A program made the translations under genes and the position numbers. A DNA stretch of 64,000 bases. Source: Heliopora coerulea. Taxonomy: Eukaryota; Cnidaria; Anthozoa; Scleralcyonacea; Helioporidae. Below, piece after piece: positions 1 to 10,483 of the stretch. The stretch spans positions 1 to 64,000 of the forward strand of contig JASJOG010000462.1 in NCBI GenBank assembly GCA_030142905.1. Reading direction: 5' to 3'. How positions within the stretch are numbered: position 1 is the stretch's first letter; each line of letters starts with the position of its first letter. Below the pieces are notes generated by a model. The model was not told the origin of the DNA. It searched no databases and saw only the letters and a list, made by a program, of their open reading frames with translations.

Positions 1-1251
1 GGTGCGTTTTTTGGACGATGTTTTTTCTCATTTGGCTTCACGGGTAGGAGAGCTTACTCGAGTTTTGAATTTTGTTAATAGTTACCATCATTGTATTAAG
101 TATTCTTGGGAATGGTCAACCAAGAGGCTTTCGTACCTGGATGTAATGATTTTGGTGGGAAAATGGAAAGATTTTGATGTGTATTCTACGCCATCGGATA
201 CACATCAGTATTTGCATTATGGGTCGTGTCACCCGACGCATGTTAAGGAGGAATTCCCCTATGGTCAAGCTCTTAGGATGAAAACGTATATGTAGTCGGA
301 AAGAAACTTATAATAGGAGAATAGAGATGGTCCGAGGAATTTTGAAAAAAGGGGTTTTAGTAAAGTTTTTGTGGATTCCCAATTTAACAAGGCCAAAAGG
401 ATCTCTAGAGATAGTCTACTGTGTGAAGAAGAGAGAAAAGGAAAAAGAGAGGAATATGACTCCATTAGTTATGACTTTCCATCCAGCCTTATCGGGGGTA
501 GGAAAACTTGTTGATTGTCTTTGGCTGATCTTACAGGCGTCGGATGGGACGGCTAAAATCATTTAGTGAAAAACCTAAGATAGTGTTGCGGAGGCGAAAA
601 AATTGAGAGATAGTTTGGTGAGGGCAAGGGTTAGGATGGGAGATATAGAGGATAAAGAATGAGGAAATGTGGGTAAATCACGCTGCCAGATTTGCAACTT
701 TGTAGAGGAGGGAAGTAGTTTTGAGGATGGTCGGGGGCATATGTATTATATAAATTTTTGCTTTGATTGCGATTCGGCAGGGGTTATTTACTTATTAAAT
801 TGTAAGAGATGTTCAAAAATATACGTGGGTAGTAACAGTTACATCCTTTCGAAAGAGGTTTAGTAACCATAAAAGTAGCTTGAAACCGGTTTGGAAAAGG
901 TCAGAGAGGGATTGCGGGTGAGCATTTGTATGGTCATTTTTTTGAAGAAGGACATAAGGATATTGAAGATATTCAAGTGAAGATAATAAACCGTACGGAT
1001 GTTAATGACCCTACGTACAGAAAAGGGTTTTGGACTTATAAATTAGATACCTTTGTGCCGAAAGGTTTGAACCAGAGGGACTTCTCATTTTAATTGTAAA
1101 GATTTTTTTTTGGTATAAATAGGGGATACTTACTTTGTACTCTGTATCCTTGATAAAGGGGCAGCGCCCCGAAACGTTGGAGAGGCAAATAATGATTTTA
1201 ATCTGTGATGTTTAATAAATATTTTTAAAATCTGGGAGTGGGAGGTGTTTG

Positions 1252-1253
<2 letters not shown>
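1..1253 (+). mobile_element. Penelope-like element PLE-A, copy 1 (3' part)
   Basis: This is the 3' part of a Penelope-like retroelement, cut by the window edge. The first frame begins at the reverse-transcriptase active site (FLDDVF) and runs into the RT thumb region (YLDVMI, then THQYLHYGSCHPTH). Frameshifts then break the reading frame. A GIY-YIG endonuclease domain follows at about 669-1093 (GVIYLLNCKRCSKIYVGS), itself frameshifted by an extra base near 833, and ends near a TAA at 1091-1093. The RT plus C-terminal GIY-YIG order is diagnostic of Penelope-like elements. The 3' end runs into a (TA)n tract. Copy 2 (10571-14044) lies in the same orientation upstream of another Kelch gene with the same junction, so element and gene were probably duplicated together. 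It is a dead copy. Confidence 0.85.
1148..1182 (+). ncRNA. Hammerhead-ribozyme-like motif in PLE-A 3' end
   Basis: CTTGATAAA is followed by a perfect 5-bp hairpin (GGGGC, loop AGC, GCCCC) and then GAAACGTT. The order, CUGA-type box, stem II, GAAA box, is that of a hammerhead core, but the first box carries an inserted T and lacks the consensus GA. Penelope-like elements are known to carry minimal type I hammerheads in their terminal repeats. The same motif recurs at 13945-13978. Self-cleavage is not shown by the sequence. Confidence 0.4.

Positions 1254-1287
<34 letters not shown>
1254..1287. repeat. (TA)n microsatellite
   Basis: A 34-bp pure TA tract lies at the 3' end of PLE-A copy 1. AT-rich TA tracts also lie at the 5' edges of the other PLE-A copies (10484-10570, 37341-37413, 53835-53906), so TA repeats may be the element's target or part of its ends. 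Confidence 0.9.
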
Positions 1288-1288
<1 letters not shown>

Positions 1289-1692
1289 GGCAATTGAGAA
1301 TTCCCTGGTCTTAGAGTGACTATTTTATTATATGTAGTTATATAAATAGTTTCATTGACACTAATCTTAACTCAAATTCTAACCATAATCTCAACTGTAA
1401 TGCTAGCCATAACCTCGCCCTTAGCTTTAAATCAGTTTTAAATCAAAAGTTTAAGTTCTGATTTTGGACGAAATGGGCACACACAACCAAACTTGACCTA
1501 GGTGTCTTGGTCACGTGCTTCGAAAAGTCCAATCAGATTTCACAACCTGTATAATGTGTGACATAAGTCATAAGGGATATCTGCATTCTCATTTCTGGGA
1601 GCTCCCGTTTACAGGGAAACGAGAGTTGAGAGTTCTATGGTTTAGAAGTGTCGTTATCGTGGTTTTTATTTAGCGCGTGTGGTAACATTTGA
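1288..1692 (+). promoter_or_regulatory. Promoter and 5' region of RING-Kelch gene 1
   Basis: This block is conserved upstream of the array genes. It has an E-box, TCACGTG (CACGTG at 1512-1517), a perfect NF-Y-type CCAATCAG at 1529-1536, and a TATA-like stretch near 1549-1556, about 140-180 bp before the first ATG. The same order and spacing recur upstream of gene 2 (14416 and 14433). The E-box survives upstream of genes 3, 7 and 9. Common regulation of the array by bHLH-ZIP factors is an inference. Confidence 0.5.
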
Positions 1693-3342
1693 ATGGCCGG
1701 GGTATATGCAGAGGGAATGGCTTCCGTTGAAGAAGGATACGACGATGAGCGCTTCGAAAGTCCTGTTCCCCAGAATCTCCATTGCGCAATTTGTTTGAAT
1801 GTGCTGAGGAAGCCCATGCAATGTGTTAGGAATGAACATTTCTTCTGTCAACAATGTATAACTCGTCACTTACAAGGAACGCCGAGATGTCCAACTTGTA
1901 TTGAACCATTGACATTACAAACATTACGACCTTCAAGACTTGTTGCAGACTGGTTATCACAGTTGAGGATTCATTGTGATAATGCCGACAGAGGATGTCC
2001 TCACGTTGAAAAGCTGGAAATGCTTGAAGCCCATGTTGCACAGTGTGGGTTTAGTCCAGTGCAATGTTCAAACGATGGTTGTGAATTTATGGTTAATAGG
2101 AAAGATCAACGAAACCACGAGATAAATAATTGTAACTTTCGTAAGGGAAAATGTGAAGTTTGTGGGGAAGAAGTCACTTATGGGAAACGACTATTGCATT
2201 GTTATGTGACTAGGACGGATTTTAATAAAATGAAAGATGAAATGTCCGGCATGAAAGAAATAGTTACAAGTCTCAGCAGAGAACTGACACGTCATATGGC
2301 TGAGATGAGAGACAAGATGGGCGAACTGAAGGAGCAGATGGTTGGTATGAACAAACCGATGAATGATTTGAAACAAGAGATGAGCGATGTGAAGAAAAAA
2401 GTGCATAAAGTTGAAGAACAGTTAAAAGGTCGGTATTCTCCCCCTGGTTTGCATTTCGGTTGTTTAGTAGAGAACTGGAACGTGAAAAACGATATTATTA
2501 TTGCTGGAGGGAGTGGTCTCCAGTCAGTTGAAATGTTCAGCTGGACAACAAGACAGTGGACTCACCTCCCACCAATGACGTCAGTACGTGTCCGTTCATC
2601 GTCGTTTGTCCATGAAGATCAAATGTTTGTTTGTGGAGGATGGATTGATGACAGTATTGAGGTATTGAACTTGAAGGAACAAGGTGCACAATGGAAGAAC
2701 TTTATCGCCAAGTTACCACAGGAGTGCGGACATACCACTGCAGTTCATGAAAATAACTTATTTATTTTTGGAGGTTACATTGGTTTTGAGACAGTTAATG
2801 ATATCTATAAAGTAAGTTTGGTTTCTCCTTATTCTTCCCAGTTAGTTTGTCACATGCCAGAACTAAGAACATACCATGGTGCACAATGTTTTGGTGACAA
2901 GGTTGTCATTGTTGGAGGAACAACAACAGTTTATCCAAGTGATTATCTTGACACAGTGTTATTATATGATATTACTAACAACTGTTGTCAAACTCTGGCT
3001 CCATTGCCTTTTGCTGTCTGTGCCATGGCAACTGTTGCCTGGAAAGACAACATTATCATTATTGGAGGATGTGACAAGAACAATAAAACATTAAACACTG
3101 TTGTAGTTTATAATATAACAAATGGAAAGAGTACAATGTTACCAGCAATGAAACATGAGAGATCAGGATGTAGTGCAGTGATCACAGGAAATGTTATTGT
3201 TGTCATGGGAGGGAGAGGTGAGAGAGGAGAACATCTTAATTCTGTGGAATGTTTTAACATTCATACTTATACCTGGGAAGAACTTCCCACAATGAAAGAG
3301 AAAAGATGTTATGCAACTGCAGTTGTGAAAAGTATTAGTTGA
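1693..3342 (+). CDS. RING-TRAF zinc finger-Kelch protein, gene 1 (type A, intact)
   Basis: A probable E3 ubiquitin ligase of 549 aa, intronless. The RING ligands are C31, C34, C44, H49, C52, C55, C66 and C69. Two TRAF-type fingers follow (C95/C102/H114/C118 and C125/C130/H142/C147) and then a Cys-rich CEVC...HC motif (154-170). Residues ~175-246 are a coiled coil, likely for oligomerisation. Six Kelch blades occupy ~256-549, each with a hydrophobic strand ending in Gly-Gly. The RING would recruit an E2 and the propeller would bind the substrate; the substrate is unknown. The second Met (1717, MASVEEG) is conserved in all copies with an intact N-terminus and has the better Kozak context (G at -3 and +4), so it may be the true start. 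The C-terminus ...VVKSIS defines type A. Confidence 0.9.
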   Translation: MAGVYAEGMASVEEGYDDERFESPVPQNLHCAICLNVLRKPMQCVRNEHFFCQQCITRHLQGTPRCPTCIEPLTLQTLRPSRLVADWLSQLRIHCDNADRGCPHVEKLEMLEAHVAQCGFSPVQCSNDGCEFMVNRKDQRNHEINNCNFRKGKCEVCGEEVTYGKRLLHCYVTRTDFNKMKDEMSGMKEIVTSLSRELTRHMAEMRDKMGELKEQMVGMNKPMNDLKQEMSDVKKKVHKVEEQLKGRYSPPGLHFGCLVENWNVKNDIIIAGGSGLQSVEMFSWTTRQWTHLPPMTSVRVRSSSFVHEDQMFVCGGWIDDSIEVLNLKEQGAQWKNFIAKLPQECGHTTAVHENNLFIFGGYIGFETVNDIYKVSLVSPYSSQLVCHMPELRTYHGAQCFGDKVVIVGGTTTVYPSDYLDTVLLYDITNNCCQTLAPLPFAVCAMATVAWKDNIIIIGGCDKNNKTLNTVVVYNITNGKSTMLPAMKHERSGCSAVITGNVIVVMGGRGERGEHLNSVECFNIHTYTWEELPTMKEKRCYATAVVKSIS

Positions 3343-4839
3343 TAGGTTAAAGGAATTGTTTTGGAATGAACACAGACTTTGGTATGAAATAAGTTTTATA
3401 AAATTAATTCAAGTATGTTGAGTGTAAAACAACAGTTTAATGTTGAGTGAAAGTGAGTGATTACTTGTTTAAAAAATTTGGAAAATTAAGAATATTAAAA
3501 GATTAAAACTGGGAGTTTGAACCTAACATAGAAAATGTGGAAAATAAATAATGAAGAGAGAGTTAAATCATAAAAAAAATCATGTCAGATATCTTGGTAG
3601 ACAATTTATGTAATGTTTTGTTTACTTAAACTGTGTGAGTCTAGCAGTAAATAATTTAAATCCAGTACAGTTGTTGTTATAAATATCTGTGTAATGTTCA
3701 AGCTAGGTCAGTTCAATCACTGAAGTTGACAGCCGTGCCATAAGTTTTTACTACAGACCGACTAGTTTTGGCGGGAAAATTTCCGGGTTGACTTGAAGAT
3801 AAACAAACGAGATTCTGGTACGTTTTACAGAAGATTTATAAAAACAAACTTGAAGAAAAGAAGTTGAATGTTCTCAACGACAATTTTAACCAGAAAACTA
3901 AATGAATAGATGCAAAAAATACACGAAATAATAGGTAAAAACAAGCAAGTAAACCTAACCCGTTAACTCACGAACACAAAGCTTCGTTAAAAGCGATGAA
4001 GAATGTAACCAAAAGCCATATAATAAATTCCTTATTGATCTCGTTTGTTCGGTCTGTACGGGAAAGTATTTGTCCGTCGGTCGGTCTGTTGTTTCCACTC
4101 ATGTTGGTGGCATTTTTCTTTGATGTTTCTGCAAACCTGTAATGAAGTTGTGAAACATTTGACATTTATCGTAAGTATCAACACATTTGTTGATTGTATC
4201 ACAAGTCAGCAGGTCAGAAACACACAGTTTTATTGATTTACATATTGTATGACAAAGTACAAATTCAAAAAGATAACGACTGGAAATATCTTGTGGAAAC
4301 GCAAGTCAAACAAAGAATTTATCGCTGTAAATATGTTATATGATTTATTAAATTTTATATGAAGAATGCTTTTAATTTGTTGAATTTTCATTATACAAAG
4401 TATTTTTTATTACTCTCTTCAGAACTATCATAACTTGAATAGATTAATTTTAGGATTCATTTGATTTAGGTTTTTTAAGAAAATGAAGTAATTTTAGAAA
4501 ATCTCAATTTCTGAATGGTACTAACACCACTTAAGCATATCATAGTGGAATAAAGATACAAAACATTTTAATCGTGTTATTTTTTCATGTCTTAAAGAGA
4601 AGTCAAACCACCTCTATAGTGAAATGTGTTTAGTTCTGATATGGGATTATTTCTGTTTTGAAATTGTGGCAAAATTTGTTTTTATTTCACAGTGGACAGC
4701 AAGGGTACATTTTATAAATTTATTTTGGCTAATGACATGTAATTTGAGCTCCTCAATGGTTCAATTTTTCATCTAACCTGAAGATTTATCGTAATGATTT
4801 AAAGTATTTTAAAAGCAACGAGTAACCCTTCCCAACATG
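3343..4839 (+). other. Type-A 3' flank of gene 1
   Basis: No gene is seen. The block is shared with the 3' flanks of genes 5, 7 and 9. It contains an AATAAA at 3543-3548, about 200 bp after the stop, which could serve as polyadenylation signal. Short open frames on both strands (about 3968-4236) are conserved only as DNA between copies and change frame through indels, so I do not call them genes. Confidence 0.6.
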
Positions 4840-4882
4840 TTCTGACCTGAAGACGGACACAAAATCCTAAATCTCGTCAGAA
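4840..4882 (+). ncRNA. Hammerhead-like motif in gene 1 3' flank
   Basis: TTCTGAC and GTCAGAA are perfect complements (7 bp, stem I). They enclose the box CTGAAGA (CUGANGA consensus, 4847-4853), an imperfect stem II, and TAAA where GAAA is expected. In the copies at 32252 and 48930 the GAAAC box is intact but the first box has decayed instead. The stem III region is only a few bases, as in the minimal hammerheads of Penelope-like elements. Probably a decayed retroelement ribozyme. Confidence 0.4.
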
Positions 4883-5124
4883 ATACGTAAGTACATTTTA
4901 AGTATTTTTTTGACTTTCAGTGAGTTCTCTTCTTGTCTCTCGTTTATCATCACATGCAGTTGCTTTGAGAACTTAGCAGCACGTCATTTATATAATTGCA
5001 CAAAAAATTACGAGAACACAAAAGGAAACAATGCACAAAAAGAAAAATGTTCATGCCCAGCAAGATGTCTCCCTTGATATATAAAATCATGTGTTAGCTG
5101 GAGTGATATAGTAGAGGCTGATCC

Positions 5125-5756
5125 TGCCAGAAAAGACTTAATGTCTTACGACGTAATCTAACGTAATGACTTGCAGCACAACGTAATTCAACGTCTGACA
5201 ACAAGGTAACGTCTTGCAACTAGACGTAGCTTAACATCTCACAACATGACCTAACGCGACGTCTCAATGATTAGCTTCCTGTCTGTGAACTTGGTTTAAC
5301 GTCTCACAATATAATCTGGAATAACCTCTGAAAAAGTAACCTCTAACGATATAACCTAGCATAACCTTTTACAACGTAACGTCTCACAATATAACTTAGA
5401 TTAACCTCTTACAACGTGACTTAATATAATCTGGCATGGCCTCTTACAATGTGAATTAACGTCTTACAATATCATCTAGTATAACCTCTTACAACGTAAC
5501 TTTACGTGTCACAGTATAACCTAGTATAATCTCTTACAACGTGACTTAACGTGTCACAGTATAACCTAGTATAATCTCTTACAACTTAGCTTAACGTCTC
5601 ACAACATAACTTAGATTAACCTCTTACAACGTGACTTAACGTGTCACAGTATAACCTAGTATAACCTCTTACAACGTGACTTAACGTGTCACAGTATAAC
5701 CTAGTATAATTTCTTACAACTTAGGTTAGCGTCTCACAACATAACCTCACGTAATT
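5125..5756. repeat. 45-bp minisatellite, block 1
   Basis: Imperfect tandem repeats of about 45 bp built from two alternating half-units: 'cataacctcttacaacgt' and 'cttaacgtctcacaatat'. The best-preserved units lie at about 5480-5700. A second block with the same period and consensus lies at 21995-22452. In both cases it sits some 250-270 bp downstream of the hammerhead-like motif. Degenerate units continue to about 6400. Confidence 0.85.
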
Positions 5757-6135
5757 ACTGACCCGCATCAAAACCTATTGTTTTCACTCGTCATTATATC
5801 AAATAGTGCAGAAAGCAAAAATATCCAAGTCGAGTTTGTAAAATTTTGCTCGTTCTATTCGCTGATACGATACAGAGAAAATATAATGTGTTTCGATGAA
5901 GGTCAATAATTATGATAGATAACCACTTCAGCACACAGCATTATTGGATATAATACAGGCAGCTGAGGCCATATCTAATAATAAGGCGTGCCTCAGTAAT
6001 TATCGATTAAATAACGTCTCGCTACACATCGAAGCTTGACGTCTTACAAAATAACCAAATAAAATTTTCCTAAACGTTGCTTATCGTCTAACGAAGAAGC
6101 GCAACTAAACGTCTCAGATCTTGGCGTAACGCCTT

Positions 6136-6318
6136 AAGCTCCGTACACACGGCCAAGCTTTCTTAGATAATCTTTTCCTTGACAAGTTTAATTTGCTTGT
6201 GTGTACGACACAAATTGACAAGTTTTCCTTGACAAGTCGCATTTTTGAAAAGACGGCATGAACAACTTTTGAACAAGTCTCCTTGTGAAGGAAAACCAGG
6301 TCGTGTGTTGGGCGCTTT
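6136..6318. mobile_element. Possible small MITE
   Basis: About 180 bp with imperfect terminal inverted repeats, ACACACGGCC at the left and, reversed, ACACACGACC at the right. It interrupts degenerate minisatellite units. Repeated TTGACAAGTTTT-type boxes lie inside. No clean target duplication was found, so the boundaries are approximate. Confidence 0.3.
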
Positions 6319-6415
6319 ACACTGTAACGTAGTACAAGGTAACGGTACGAAACGTTACCTTTCAAAGCGTGACTTAAAGTTTCACAACGTAGAGCGATGT
6401 CGACAGAGTAATGTC

Positions 6416-6510
6416 GTAGTGATATTTCGAATTTATTACAAATTCGTCTTCAGACACAAACACACACTCGGTCTGAAGATGAATTTGTAATAAATTCGAA
6501 ATATTACTAC
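6416..6510. repeat. Near-perfect 40-bp inverted repeat with hammerhead-like cores
   Basis: The arms 6416-6455 and 6471-6510 are reverse complements with two mismatches, around a 15-nt loop. Weaker pairing extends further out. Read outward from the loop, each arm contains CTGAAGA (or CTGAAGACG-type) followed by GAATT...AATTC and GAAATAT, the order of a hammerhead core. It looks like two head-to-head copies of a terminal ribozyme motif. Confidence 0.75.
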
Positions 6511-6998
6511 AACATTATTGTCTCGTCTTGTTTTCACTCAAATCTTGGGTTTCGAGATGTCACCCTTATTCGGAGTATGTTTCGTATTATACTTCTTAAA
6601 GTTGTCGACAGGCACTGGACATTAGTCAACGGCTTAAGATAGTTCTGGATCGCACACACTAATATAGGAGTTAGAAGTAGGTGGGGCTACATCACCCCAA
6701 ATAATAGAAGTTGGGCGTGACCACCAATATTTGGTACAGTTGTTCTTTTTTATTAATCACTTCTCAGAATGCAGGAAATAGCGTTTCGAAGCCTCAGGAA
6801 ATGAAAAATTTCCCAGGGGTGGATGCCCTTGGATCTCCTCTTGAAGTAGGTTGTGCTGCCCAATAATTACTTGGTTTCTATACCTCCGACAAAGTCTTCT
6901 TTTTACATTACTGGACACTCAAGTATGACTTTCTTTTTGGGAGGATTAACTGTCATTCATTTTTAAAACATAAGAGGGAAACCAGTTTTTATATTTGT
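6511..6998. other. 3' region of the minus-strand spliced gene
   Basis: No open frame of note. On the minus strand an AATAAA (TTTATT at 6749-6754) lies about 250 bp after the stop codon of the spliced gene and is a plausible polyadenylation signal. Nothing else is recognised. Confidence 0.4.
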
Positions 6999-9900
6999 TT
7001 ACACTAAGGTATCAGAAGAATCCTTTGTACGGAAGTTTTTTTCAAGAAATTGGTCCATGTCTGATACTTCCCATGCAACTGGATAGCTCTCACCATTGTC
7101 TTTGTCCCAAGTCAGCCAATCCACATGTGATTCAAACTGCCAAATATGATAGCAAGATTTAACTTCCTTGGAGCCAAAGATAATATCTGTGCCACTTCCT
7201 ACATAAAACCTAAAAACAAATGGATAAACATGTAGTTGACTTTACCTTGATCTCTTTTGTTCTTGCTTAGTAAGTTTACAGTTAGTCAATTTTTTTAGAA
7301 TTTACCCCTTTCCACAGTAAGCTATCTGTTAATCTCAACTATTCAAAGGTGGTGTTAGGTGGTGGGATAGGAGATAACATGCACTGACCAGGGAAAGCCT
7401 AAACCCCTATTGAGAACAATTAATTTATCAAAGAACAAGAATTTTCACATCTACATTCAAAGGGTTCCATATGGTTGATGATTATTTTGAAATTCCAAAA
7501 TTTTCTATAGCCCTTCTGGGAATCTATAGTCCCCCTGAAATTACTGTTCAGTAGCTGATGATTTAAGTTGGTGATGTGTGATTATCAACATTGTCAGTTG
7601 CTTTGCCTTATATTAAAGCTGACCTTTCTTGGCTCATAAATTTCACATCAACTTGGAATGTTATCCCTAACTTTGCTGCAGTTTCACCAATATATTTTGA
7701 ATCATTCCAAGGAGATTCACTTCCTACAAATGAGAGCAATGAAGTGTTTGAACCAAATGTACACAATGAGGCATTGCCAGGGGATGCAAAATTAGGTGAC
7801 CATGCTCAGTAAACTTGTGAGAAGCAATTTGTCAGATATTACAGTTTTGTTGTATCAATAATAATTTACCTTCTATTACTGACTGGAGCTTACTTTTACT
7901 GCTGATGATTTCTTGGCCACAAATTCTTAAGATATGCTTATCAGAAGGATCAGCCTTCCCAAATATAGATTTAATTCCTTAAAAGAACATTAGAACAAGA
8001 ATAAAGTTGATTTACAATTCTCTGTTTTGCTACAAATGATTTTCTCTTTAATGTGCAAATTTTCTTACATTAACAATTAATGCTTGGAATTATGCCAGTA
8101 AAATGCCATCATTTATTATATCCCAGCTAACCCTGTTTATTTTGGATTAACATTCCTTAAAGAACCGTTTGTACAACACCAGAAAGTGCATCATACTGCG
8201 AAAATGAAACTGAATTGGTTTTTGTCTCTAACTTTGATTCCTAGTATTCTTTAATAATTGTAAAAGAATACCTGTAATTCTTAACAATTTATTTTTTTCC
8301 AAATCCTGGAACAAAATATAAAAAAAGCCAAATAAATCAACTTATTTAGAATTTGGCCCTGTTTAGTCTCACATGCCCATTTAGAAACACTTTGATCTAA
8401 TTATTCAGTTAACAACATGAGAATGTTGAAACATTGAGACATTGAGGAGGCAAATACAAACATTATGATGAATTGTTGACCTTTCTTTCTGCACAACTAG
8501 TGGTAGAGGTTTGATGGCATGCAAGGGCCACACCCAGAAGTTAACCAAATCTTTCTTGATTAGTGTACAATTTACAGGGGAAATGTTGTATAAAAATTTA
8601 GTGATATGCAAGCCTCAAAATAACTCACAGATCTATGCCGGTCATTATGACCGGTAAAAAATGAAATTTACCGGTCGCTGATGATTTTCTACCGGTCGTT
8701 CTTATTTTTAGTTGTTAATCTTGTTGCCTCGATTTTGCTGTTATAAAACTTTTCCACTGCAAAACGTACATTTATTTAATTTGATTTAGTTTCTATCTAC
8801 AACAGAGTAGAATAGAATAGATTCAATAGATCAATAGGGAAACCGTCATTTCTAAAGAGTAAAGAGAGACTAATATATATATAAAACAGAAAAATTTAAA
8901 AAGTTACTAAAAAGTGATAAATTTGTTCTTATGCTTACTGGGCACACAAGCTTACTTAGTCAGACTCTGACAGTGATTTAACAGTGACTTTTTTGTTAAA
9001 AATTTGCCGGTCATGTATGACTGGTAAGGGACAAAATTTGTCGGAAAAACTAAAAAATTTATTGGTCAATGACCAGTGACCGGCAGTTATTTCAAGCCTT
9101 GGTGATATGCTGGGGAGGCAGCTGTCACCATCTGAAAAAGGCAACGTCACTCAACTACTCTCCATGCCAGCCATCAACCAATCGTGCAATTTTACCCACC
9201 TATACACGGACCCGTTTGCTAACTCACTAGCTAATTATTTTTCTATGAACATTTCTTTCAACTTTACCAGACAAATATTGTGCTGCTTATCAGGCAATAT
9301 TTGGAAAGCATTTTGAAAGCACTGTGTTAGCCGTGGACCTGCAATATTCAAGACAAACCAAAATATTTTATTTAAATGGATTCACTGACAAAAACCATAT
9401 TATTGTATTTTAAGACACAAACAAATACACTTTGTTTTCATGATTTTTGTTTTCATGAATGTTGATCAGTTAGAGGAAGATGAAGATACGTTGTTTTTCA
9501 TATTTCCTAAAATTTTCAAAAAATATAAAAATTGGAATGTGGCAAACCTATGTGCAATCTTGAAAATTTATTTAATTGCATGTGTCCCCACCCATCACCA
9601 TATGACAATGTAAACTAATGTCATTGACTGTCTTGTTTGTAATTTTCATACTGGAATGAAAGAATAAAGATTATCTTACCCATCATTCCTTGAATTCTAC
9701 TTACATCCTGTGTGGAAATTGCCTTTGAAACTGCACTGATAGCAAACTTAATAAAAAGAAATAATATCATTCCTTGCACTTTGTGAAGATCTGTTACTGA
9801 TAACTGTTAGACAAACATTTTCAAGTGGCTTCATTTGACATCATGTTTCTCTGTACCAATACTGTAAACTTTTCACCTGATCCAAAAAAGGTCAATTAAA

Positions 9901-10206
9901 ATTTCTCTTTCATCATAAAAACAAAATTTCTTTTGAGTATAGTTAGAGGAAATCCAGTGGTATTTTGCATGGATATACAATAATGTTAACATTGAATTAA
10001 GTTGTATATCCATGCACCAAACTGTCATTTGATTTGATATACAAGAAAATGTCTGATTACACTATAACATATCGTATGTGAATTACTGTAAATTGGTAGG
10101 CCAGTATCTCAACCACTCAAATTATATGTAAAAGCACCCCATTTAACATTATTTCTTGTGTGTACCTGAACACAGATCCAAGAATTCTTGATTTTTAAAT
10201 GGTGTG
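6999..10206 (-). CDS. Intron-containing host gene, partial (six exons recovered)
   Basis: Read on the minus strand, exons at 10166-10206, 9857-9876, 9680-9746, 7870-7977, 7624-7723 and 6999-7209 have AG acceptors and GT donors, and all intron phases match. They join to about 185 residues ending in a TAA at 6999-7001. Recognisable stretches are FAISAVSKAISTQDVSRIQG, KLGITFQVDVKF, CYHIWQFESHVDWLTWDKD and the C-terminus SSDTLV. The 20-bp exon 9857-9876 and the donor at 7624 (GTCAGC) are the least certain parts. I do not recognise the protein. A helix followed by a beta-rich half faintly resembles Tim44-like mitochondrial proteins such as MAIP1, which is speculation. The 5' exons are missing; PLE-A copy 2 lies just upstream and may have displaced them. 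It is not part of the Kelch array. Confidence 0.5.
8609..9101. mobile_element. hAT-type MITE with 8-bp target duplication
   Basis: A 493-bp non-coding element flanked by a perfect 8-bp duplication GTGATATG (8601-8608 and 9102-9109). Terminal inverted repeats are CAAGCCTCAAAATAACT at the left and CAAGGCTTGAAATAACT at the right (reversed). Internal GACCGGT/ACCGGTC boxes recur near both ends. It lies in an intron of the minus-strand gene. Confidence 0.85.
9966..10016. repeat. 15-bp perfect hairpin
   Basis: Arms TGCATGGATATACAA (9966-9980) and its exact reverse complement (10002-10016) flank a 21-nt loop, within an intron of the minus-strand gene. It could be a minimal MITE relic. Confidence 0.6.
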
Positions 10207-10483
10207 CTGAAATAAATAATAGAACATGAATTTACTTAGCTTTATCTATAGTCAGTTGCAAGATAATTTAAAACTGGTGTAGTATGCTGTATATGATTGC
10301 ATAGGTATGTGTAAATTGGTGTGGCATAAGATAGTAAGAAATGGTGTGTTATGGCATTTTGTGGCAGTATTGCTACAGGAGGAAATTAGAGCACAAATGC
10401 TACCATGCTTTTACCAGTGATGATATTGAGCATTCTATATTTTCATACCAAGTCTGTAACCTTCGTGGTACTCATCACTGGTG

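Noticed and set aside
1635..2041. Minus-strand frames opposite the RING domain, repeated at every gene copy
   Set aside because: They are antisense shadows maintained by conservation of the RING coding strand.
3968..4236. Overlapping short open frames on both strands in the type-A 3' flank, repeated at 31384-31694 and 48067-48377
   Set aside because: They recur only because the DNA is duplicated. Indels change the frame between copies, and no domain is recognisable.
5125..6400. Possible CRISPR-like repeat-spacer array
   Set aside because: The ~45-bp units are degenerate and contiguous without unique spacers, and the context is an animal genome; it is a minisatellite.
7591..7812. Plus-strand 73-aa open frame
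   Set aside because: It is the antisense of exon 7624-7723 of the minus-strand gene, which has matching splice sites and phases; the plus-strand frame has no support.
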